This document shows, piece after piece, positions 55,806 to 64,000 of a stretch of DNA of 64,000 bases (position 1 is its first letter; every line of letters starts with the position of its first letter). The DNA lies in the NCBI GenBank assembly GCA_011947345.1, contig JAAVTG010000551.1:124001-188000 (forward strand). Reading direction: 5' to 3'. Below the pieces are notes generated by a model. That model saw nothing but the letters and a program-made list of their open reading frames with translations, was not told the DNA's origin and made no database searches. The translations under genes were made by a program, and so were the position numbers. This DNA comes from Phytophthora quininea. Its lineage: Eukaryota; Oomycota; Peronosporomycetes; Peronosporales; Peronosporaceae.

Positions 55806-55974
55806 GCTGCACGTCAAGGAAGCGGGATGGTGGACGAAAGGCGTGTGCGGCGGATCTGTTCATTGATTCATTGACCCGTGCCGGAAGGGGTGAAAATTGA
55901 TGTGTAAACTTGTTTTAAGAACATTTCAGACAACGTTCTTGATGTTGTTGGGGTGTGGCGCACACGGCGCAATG

Positions 55975-55980
55975 AATAAA
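55975..55980 (+). terminator. Candidate polyadenylation signal AATAAA
   Basis: An AATAAA hexamer 170 bases after the trefoil gene stop; position is plausible but unproven. Confidence 0.35.
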
Positions 55981-56150
55981 GCTCTGGATTGCTGTACCTC
56001 CGATTCCAGGGTATGGCGTGGAGGGTCAAGTTTACCACTGCTCCCTTCGGACTGCTCCGTTGGTTTCACCTTCCACGCATCGTCTCAAAACCTATTTTCC
56101 ACGCGTGTGTTGTTGATGGTCCTCTATTATTTGTTGTCTTTAACTAAGAG

Positions 56151-59100
56151 ATGTCCACGCGTCCGTTGAAAATATTCTCACAGGAGAATGACATCCGTCC
56201 TGTAAGTTTGTCCACTGGCCATACAATAAAATTAGCCGTCGAGGGAACTGTTTGTGAGCCAATTCACAAACAGTTCCCGATAGGATTTCCCAGCGCCTCA
56301 ACCGCCGAACTCAGAACAAAACGAATGCTGTCACGGTCACCAGCACCAAAGCGCCCTCCGGTCGCGAAACGCGGGCGTGTTGGATCAATCCTCAAGAGGC
56401 AGGGCGCGACTAGAAATTTGCATGCAACGGAGAACAAGGCTCGCAACCACCACGCGATGCTACAGCGATTTCACCTCCGAAAGACGTCAGACCATTTCGA
56501 CTATGGAGGTACTAAAAAGGTCCTTATCGACAAGGCCTCTGGCAGACTGAAGCCCCGCTTTTCCTTTCGCCGAACCATGAGCTCATGGATTGGTGCAAAA
56601 GCACGGCAACAAGCTCTCAGCGCGCTGACATCGATCATTACACCGAGAAGCTGGACCGCCACAGTTCACGGCGTCTCGGTGCTCGGAGTGTACCATTTCC
56701 TGCTCATCTATCTGCCATTCGGCCTAACCTATTATCCTGGAGGATCCCGCGTCACGACAATCGTCGCACTTTTTCTCGAGATGTTCTTCCTGGTCGACTT
56801 GTTGCTCAACTTGAACACTGCCTACGTGCAGCACGGAGTTTTGGTGACGTCGCGGAGGAGAATTGCGCGCAAGTACCTTCGTGGGTGGTTTCTTTTGACC
56901 TGCTCTCGGCTCTTCCCATCCAAGCGCTGCATTGCCTCGCCACCCACGAATTGGAGCACATCTTTCCGAGTGTCCGGTACGTGCAGCTGACACTAATTGT
57001 TCTTCGGGTCCTACGGGTTTCTCTTCTTGAGATGAACGTTTTGCTTGCTCGGGTCGTGCACCTCGGGAAGCACTTCTCGGAATGGGCTCGTTATTCGCGA
57101 TATTCACACCTTCTGGGCGTGGCGCAGCTCATGTGGCTTGTTTTGTTGGTTGCCCACTATATGGCTTGCCTGTGGCACACCGTGGCAAATTACGACTTGG
57201 TCGAGAAACACACGATGACCATTGGAGAACAGTACATTGCCGACTACTACTACGCCGTCAGTCTCATTCAAGGCCAAGGCAATACAACTGGAACATGGAG
57301 GGAAAACCTTTTTCCAGTGTCGCCATCATCGTGGGATCCGTCATCCTCGCCATCGTGTTCGGTAATGTGGCCGTGCTCGTGGATAATTTCAACGCCAACA
57401 GCACCAATTACCACCGTAAGATGGAAGCTGTGTTTGCCACGATGGAGAAAATGGATCTTCCTTTGCAGCTTCGGGAAAGAGTGAACGACTACCATAAACA
57501 CGTATGGCGTCAGTACGAGGCCTTGGACGGCAATATCAACCAGTTTCGAGATGAGCTAACGCACACGTTAAAGATCGAGCTTGGCCTGTGCAGACACATG
57601 GATTTGATTGTACAGGTTTCGTTTTGGACAGACTGCACGCCAGACTTTCTCACGCAGATTGTTCTGAGCCTGGGCGTTCGAGTGTACATGCCGAACGACT
57701 ATGTGGTTCGTCGTCGCGAGATTGGCGACACGATGATGATGATTAACCGTGGATGCCTCAAATTATCAAAGCCATATAACAATGGCAAAACGTACGATGA
57801 AAATGCAACAAGTAATGTGGAATTGGACCTGTGCTTGCGTCGCAACACGTTTCTGAAACAGTGGACGCACAGAGAGAGGTGGCCGTGAAGACGACAGCGA
57901 CGATTTGTACTCGGATGATGGCCCACAAGTTGCTTCTGGTGGAGACCTGTTTGGTAGCCAGATGGAACGGAGACGCAGCTCTGAAAATGCTAACTTGAAC
58001 GACTTCACGGACATACAAAGATTTCGCCGGATTTGTCCACAAAGACCCAGCTACCCAACTGGTCACGGTCCAAAGAAGCCTAAAAGATACACGGAGTATT
58101 TGTATCCAGGACAAAGTTTTGGAGAGATGAGTCTTCTCATGAACTACAAGCGAACTGCGAACATTCGAGCTCTGACGTTTGTCGAGATGTGCGTCCTAGA
58201 TCGGAAGTCATTTCAGACCATTATATCGCGCTATCCAGAGGACAGACGACGCGTGCTTACGAAAATGCTCGAGAGCTGTATCGCAAAAAAATTATTCCGT
58301 TACCGTGGGAAAACATCATTGAAGCGATCTCTCAGAAGCGGCGAAACACTGGTAGCGAAGATAGCTCGTATGCCAATGTCACTGCAACCATGACTGCTGC
58401 AGAGGCGGCGGGGATTTTAGTGGAATCTATTGATGTGAACATCCCAGACGATTCGATCAAGTACGGCTTCCAGAGTTTTAGCCAAGAGTTTATCGAGGAC
58501 GCGTCCTTGGATAAGGCAAACGCGGCGGATTCTACTATCAGTAGCACTTTGCAGCATCAGTACAGTGCGCAGTGTACACGCCGGGGCTCGAGTGCTGACA
58601 GCAACGATAAGACCAGTGAATTACCTGAGGCGGGATCCAATAGTTCGAGTTCCGACAGAACCCTGAACAATTTGCTTATTCTCGTTCAAAGCATGGCGAA
58701 CAACATGGAACGGCTACAACAAGATGTCAATGAGTTAAAACGCCGAGATCATTGCCAGTGTTGTCGAGATCAAGAATCGTCACTGCCTTCGGAGTATACC
58801 AGTGCAGCATCTCCTCGATATCTTCCTATCCATAGCGCCGTTTTACCCGATGACACGATTACTAGATTTTCTCCCTTGAAAGACGATCAGCCCGCCCTAC
58901 ATCCCCGAAAGGCGTTCCTTGTCGCCATTCCACAAATTCTATCACCAGCTAACGGAGATGGCTTGAGAGAAAGCGAGAAGAAAACATCAAGTCGATATCA
59001 AAAGAGCAGAAGTTACGCGCAAGGCAATCCATGCGAAACCGAGGAAGTTGCAGAATTTGCCACTCCTCCGAAACCAGAGCGCAGTGTTCAGCCATTGGCC

Positions 59101-59394
59101 TTACCACAAGAACAAGAGTATTCGTCGACGAAAGATACCGGTAGCAGTAAAGCGGCTCTAGTCAAACCTTCACAAACGCAAACACTTGCAGATGCTTTGT
59201 GGAAACGCACCAATCACAGCGGTGATATGTTGAAGTATTCGGAAGAGGAGCGGAATGCGGCAAGACGGAAGCGCCAAATTCGATCTTGTCACAGTTTACC
59301 TGCTGATACTCCAGTCGGAACACAAGCCACTATCAGCTCCCAACATCATAGTTCTCTGGTTCGCCAGATGTCCGTTCCTACACATCAAGAATAA
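56151..59394 (+). CDS. CNBD ion channel with atypical pore, four frame changes
   Basis: About 1081 residues when joined. A long basic N-terminus is followed by six membrane segments: S1 VLGVYHFLLIYLPFG, S2 IVALFLEMFFLVDLLLNLNT, S3 near GWFLFDLLSALPIQ, S4 VLRVLRVSLLEMNVLLARVV (few Arg), S5 AQLMWLVLLVAHYMACLWHT and S6 SVILAIVFGNVAVLVDNF. Between S5 and S6 the pore reads SLIQGQGNTTGTW, with GQGN where potassium channels have GYGD. The C-linker (RKMEAVFATMEKMDLP) and a cyclic-nucleotide-binding fold (SFGEMSLLMNYKRTANIRAL) follow, then a long polar tail. Breaks lie at 56893-56896 (T run), 57309-57313 (T run), near 57856 (A run, one base extra) and 58285-58291 (A run); net length is divisible by three. 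Confidence 0.8.
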
Positions 59395-61955
59395 TCCGCT
59401 TTGCGTTGACACAGAACGAAAAAATGGACACTTATTGAGGATTTCAACATTCGTCGTGTGAAGATAAATTGAACTGACGACGGTAAACTATTGAATCGAT
59501 TCATCAAAGCCTTCATTTTCGGTCGCATGGTGTATTCGATCTGGTTCGATCTTGAGAAGTCTTTCGGTGACCGCTCGTCGTACTCAAAATGTTTTCTCGA
59601 GACTCGACCATTTACTTCCCTCACACTTCCAGGTGGTTGGGAGTTTCCAGTTTTGGCTTGATTGTTTGGAGTTTCTCCTGGACAAACATTATACCGTCTA
59701 TACAGTAAGAATCTGAGGATTTCGGTCACATCTGTCACATTCGGGCAAAGTTTGTGTTGTCGTAGTATCTTGTTTCACAGTCAAATTGATCGAGGGAAGG
59801 TGAAGTTACTCCTAACAAGTATTGACATTTTTAGTAGTCAATTTGCGACCTCCTCTCCTCGTCGATCTTTACTTGCACCCGAGCCAGCACTGAGCTACGT
59901 TTTCAGGTGTTGGTGGTACTGGAGGAATTTCATTTTTCTGCAGATAGTTGACGCAAATTTACCCACAATTGCTACCGTTGTATCCGAAGCTTTGGGCCTT
60001 GTTGGTGATACATACGAAACTGGAGGAGGGATCCCCAATGTATAGCAAAACGGGTCGTAGGGTTTAGATTTGCAGATTGCACTCGCTGAGAAAGCCATTG
60101 CAACACCAAGCACCACGCCTATTCACCACGAAAGCCTTGAGTTTTTAAAGTGCTTTCAGATCAGGAAGAGAATCGATTGTCGCCAACGAGATCAGAGCCG
60201 GCCGCTCCAAGTTGGATAGAATGTCGAATTCAGGTAGTTCAATCAGAGATACCAAGAATTCTATCGTCAGAGTCTTGAGGTTGCTGAGCCCTTTGAGAGG
60301 TGGGAGATGACCTAATGCATGTGCATCCCCAGATAAATGATGCCAGAGAAGGCATGGCGTCAAATAAGTCTCCTGGAAGTGGTACCAGCGAGTGGTTTGA
60401 GGTGCCTACGATATATCTACAAGTTTCATAAAGGGGTGTCAGACAGAAGGAAATATTCACCCAGAGATACGTATCACAGCTCCGCGTATCCCTTTGTCCA
60501 AGGCGGTAGTACCGCAGTCTGGGTGTGCACAAGCGCCCTGGACACCTACCTTGTTAGAAATAAGACGGATAGTAGATTTTCCCCATAAACTTACAGATGC
60601 TTCATGTGCTGGCAGCGTCGCAGCTTCTCCGGGAATACTGGGAGGTCCCGATTGATTAAACGGATTGTCTGGAGATTTCCTGTAGTTGCGAGTTGAATGA
60701 CTTTTCCGTCACATCCCTCACGTTCATCCACTCCTCATAGGACTTCGGAGCCAGATCTTCGTCGACAAGAGTCAGACACGGACATTAATTCAGCAAACCC
60801 TTTTAATGCTGATCCATTTGTAAAACATCCAGGTTGATGTCGAACCTTTGACGATCGATTTTGAAACTAGCAAGAGAAGAGACGACTGTGAGGAATGGAT
60901 ATCCATCCGACGGCAACAAGAACGTCAAATCTAAAACGCAATAGGCTAGCGTTACCTAGTGATGACACTGAGCAACAAGAAGCCTACATGATATCAGACA
61001 GCACTTCGGTCAGCTCAGTGAAAGTATCTGGAGCAAACATCATGGAGACACAAGCAAGAGCATTTGCCATAACAACCGTTAAAAAGGTAACAACAAGGAC
61101 AATTGGCGAGTCAGCCTCTAGAATCTGCTGATTCAGCACTGCCTCAGCAGTCAGATCCACGAATTTAATTTCAATTCTCTACAACAAAAGAATCCACGAG
61201 GTGAGAAAGCTTTTCAACATAGTCTGGGGAAAATATGGTACGACAATTTTGAGTGCAGCGCTGTCATCCTGCACCAACGGAGCGATGAGCCTCACTGCGG
61301 TGGCGATTAACTTGTTGTGTGGTCGGTCTGCAGCGACACGTGCGATATCCGCACGCAAATTCTCTTTCATGAAGTCGATCCGCGACAAAATGGACAAATT
61401 TCGACGGCTACCTTCGCTTGCGGCGGTAGAAGATCTTGCCCAGGATGAATCTGTAAATGGCTGCCACGACCAAGCGCCCACATACTGCCAGCCACATGCG
61501 GGGTGGTCTAACAGCCAAAACGAACCATCGTCGAATTGCTGAGACTTCATAACCCAATTGACGGTGTCATTCGGTTTTCTCTCAAGAAGCACGAGCCAAA
61601 ACGTCCATCCCAAGCACACACGTGCAATCGCTCCCAATTTCGATTCAGCCACCCGCGTCTTGAGATTTCTTCGCTGGGTGAGCTTCTTGTGGCACTCTAA
61701 CGATCTTTGGAAGTCGTCGTCTTTGGATCCATAGGCCGAGGTCTTGACAGGAAACACTTTCCCCTGGAAGCTTGTTGGGGAGACTGAGTCAGCCGAGGTA
61801 GGCCTCGATTCGGAAGCCACCGCCAAATTCCTTAGCGATCCCGCCCGAGGCTCGAGCGTGGATTTCGTCTTGGCGGAGCTACGAATTAGACTATTGAGGC
61901 TTCCTACGGATGGTCCTCGCAATTTGACTGAGTCATTTCGCACAGCAGCTTCCAT
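59385..61955 (-). pseudogene. Oomycete LRR / multi-membrane-segment protein, decayed
   Basis: The first frame from 61955 has a Ser-rich lead, a membrane/aromatic region (GAIARVCLGWTFWLVLLE) and LKSFLTSWILLL before TAG at 61179-61181. The same frame continues with RIEIKFVDLTAEAVLN and a membrane helix (IVLVVTFLTVVMANALACVS), consistent with a Gln-to-stop change. After a gap come CPCLTLVDEDLAPKSYEEWM, then one frame away VIQLATTGNLQTIRLIN and LRRCQHMKHL (leucine-rich repeat), a probable intron from 60593, more LRR (LPPLKGLSNLKTLTIEF), and the tail MTDVTEILRFLLYRRYNVCP ... FNSLPSSVQFIF. The central membrane segments are missing. With two stops and several frame changes it is not functional. It sits between two channel paralogues. 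Confidence 0.65.
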
Positions 61956-62149
61956 AAGGACTCACTTCAGGTTGGTGGCTCAGTACCAAATGACAAGTAG
62001 TCTAAAGTAATAAAGGCGAAGACAAACCGTCCCAGTGCCAACTCGGCGCGATTTCGCAATGTGCGTACTATTCAGATCCGATCTACTGACAATGCACTGC
62101 CCGATTATTGAAATCGTAGAACGGCTTCTGGACAACTTTAAAAGCGAAC

Positions 62150-64000
62150 TCAGTCGATCACAGGGTTCGAAGATGAAAGCGCCCTTGGTCGGAACAGTGC
62201 ATCAGCATACCTCGTCGGGGATTCCCGAGCTCCTTTCACTGGAGCTCTTGGTATTTGGAACAATCGACTTCGAGAAGATGGATTCAGTAACGACGCGTCG
62301 TATTCGCGTGCCAACTCCGCAAGCGACTGCATTGATCGACTGTGCCTGCGCTGGAAACCCTCCCGATGCGGATGCTGCGCTACCTGTCTTTGGGTAGAAT
62401 GCGATGGTGTCGGGCTCTGTCGTGGTAATTTTTCTTGGAACAGCTTCGTCGTCGAAGCAGCTTTATGAAGCTGCTGAGGCCGACGTTGCTGTTTCAGTTG
62501 GATTGAAGGTAGATGTGACGCGGAAGTTGTTGCGTGAGCACGAAAGAGTTGGTCGGCGTAGTGAGTCGGTGACACTGGTTGGTCTTGGGAATCTTGAGAG
62601 ACTGCCGACCTCAATCCCACCAGGGACCCCATTCGCTGCAGCAGCCTCGGCCGCGTTCCCATTGCGGTAGATAAGGGAGTATTCGGCGTGTCCGCACCAG
62701 GTGCAGGACGTTTTCGGGTTGCTTGCGCAGCTTCCGATGGCTCGATTGTTGCTCGTTGGGCTTGTAGCAGCTTGAAGCTGCCATGCAATTCTTTCACGAC
62801 CTGCAAAATGGCGACTTCACGTTCTTCAACTTGGCGCAGACGTTCTTGCCAGGACAACGTTTGCTTACTTTGAGGGTCGTCTTGGTGGTGGTCACTAGGC
62901 ACGCGTGGAGAATTGCTACACATGGACTTCGACGTGGAGTCACCAGTAAACTCTGACGAAGCTGCTTGGTGGTGCTGGTTGGAATTGTTCTCGACGATCT
63001 CGGGCTGTTCGCGCTGGTGACGCCAACGCTCACGCATTTCAATTAACTGTTCCCGAACGTCGCCACCAATGCCGAATTTCAAAGTGGGATCCTTCATTTC
63101 GACATTGATTGCCAGGTAAACCCGCTCGGCTGCTTGGCGAGGTGTCAGCGATTGCGGAAGCAGCGGAGGGGTCCTACCCAATCTCAAGCACGCCTCGGCA
63201 ATTGCCGTGGGGCTATACACGTTTCGTACCATCTCGAGCAATGGGCAGCGATGCTGATTTTCCAAATAGTTTTCCATATACGATGTGAGCATGTTCACGA
63301 CGACGCTCTGTCGATCGTTTGGGTACTTCGCGAGGAGACTCTGAAAGGTGTCTCTGGAGAGAACGCACATTTCTACGTGTGTGATCGCCCGCACATTGGT
63401 CGCTCGTGGGTAATTCATGAGCAGCGCAAGATCACCAAACGCTTGGCCTCGCGTAATCAAACTGAGTCGTACTTTCGCGTTCCGTCGACCGCCGTTCCTG
63501 TAGTACTGGTGCTGGGTAGCGTCCAGTTCATACGCAGACTGTCGGTGGCCGGTATTGATGCCTCCGAAATGTGTGTTCCCAGCGAGTCCACTTAGTACGG
63601 TGCCCGTCACGTTTTCAAATTGATGAGCTTCGCAGCTGAGCTCGCAATAGCCTCGATTCACCATGTAGAACGTATCGTCGATTTCCCCTGCCGCATGATG
63701 AAATCTTCCGGCAGATATACTCGCACGTCGAGACACAGCATCAGCTGCTTCTGGAAATTAGGCGTACACTCCTGCCAGAACGGCACGCACATGACGAGTT
63801 GCATGTACTTGAAGAGTACAACTTCGAGCTCAAGAGTGTGAGATAGCTCTTTAGAAAACTGGATGATCTCGCCGTCCAGACGCTCGTACTCATGCCATAA
63901 GTGTTCGTAGTACTTGTGGATGCGCTCACGCAGTGGCAAAGGAAGTTGGAGCTTAGCGGTCATTGCAACAACAGCCTCCATTTTGTCGCGGTAGTCAGTT
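62150..64000 (-). CDS. CNBD ion channel, C-terminal part, one frame change
   Basis: Paralogue of the channel at 56151-59394 in opposite orientation; the frame is open to the right edge (TDYRDKMEAVVAMTAKLQLP), so the membrane part lies outside. Present are the C-linker (LPLRERIHKYYEHLWHEYER), a cyclic-nucleotide-binding fold (RVYLPEDFIMRQG, DTFYMVNRGYCELS and AFGDLALLMNYPRATNVRAI), and a long polar tail with Gln/Ser/Pro runs ending at 62150. The C4 run at 63685-63688 needs one more base to join QG to EIDDTFY. Cyclic nucleotide binding should gate the channel; an Arg equivalent to the cAMP phosphate contact is not certain from sequence alone. Confidence 0.8.

Overview
The window looks like a gene-dense but rearranged piece of an oomycete nuclear genome, most likely Phytophthora or a close relative. 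The evidence is family content: START-FYVE-GAF proteins, an M96 mating-specific-type coiled-coil protein, an oomycete LRR/multi-membrane-segment family, cyclic-nucleotide-gated-type channels with an odd pore, and a secreted metzincin. Introns that can be solved by phase are short (40-73 nt) with GT..AG ends. There are no bacterial operons, tRNA genes, rRNA genes or CRISPR arrays that I can see. Names of species and families are inference from recognised motifs, not from a search.

Layout. 1-1323: 3' part of an armadillo-repeat gene running off the left edge. 1.5-4.7 kb: retroelement debris. 4.69-12.83 kb and 24.35-32.36 kb: two arms of an inverted duplication of about 8 kb, each carrying in mirror order guanine deaminase, a START-FYVE gene, an M96-type gene, a LINE tail and a six-exon HTH/uracil-phosphoribosyltransferase-like fusion. 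The 11.5 kb between the arms holds a GAF relic, a secreted metallopeptidase with a truncated promoter-side copy, a monoacylglycerol-lipase-like hydrolase, a Glu/Ala/Lys-repeat protein with a possible lipid-anchor start, and three decayed ubiquitin-RING fusions. 32.4-38.8 kb: sparse, with a small membrane ORF, a LIM-like fragment and a PX-domain gene. 38.9-47.8 kb: three START-FYVE-GAF paralogues and one coiled-coil gene. 48.4-49.6 kb: a four-exon bHLH factor. 50.2-55.8 kb: a membrane-anchored protein of nine tandem beta-trefoil units. 56.2-64 kb: two cyclic-nucleotide-binding channels flanking an LRR/membrane pseudogene.

A recurring feature decides how the gene calls should be read. Nearly every long gene is broken by one-base frame changes that sit in homopolymer runs, with clear homology continuing on both sides. 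Some differ between the two duplicated arms. Either this is a draft assembly with homopolymer indels or the locus is decaying; raw reads would settle it. I give reconstructed extents but mark each break.

Functionally the intact parts point to lipid/membrane signalling (START, FYVE, PX), purine metabolism (guanine deaminase), ion transport, ubiquitin-related signalling and transcription (bHLH, HTH). The most unusual protein is the HTH domain fused to a UPRT fold whose PRPP-binding loop is lost, which suggests a ligand-sensing or purely structural regulator.
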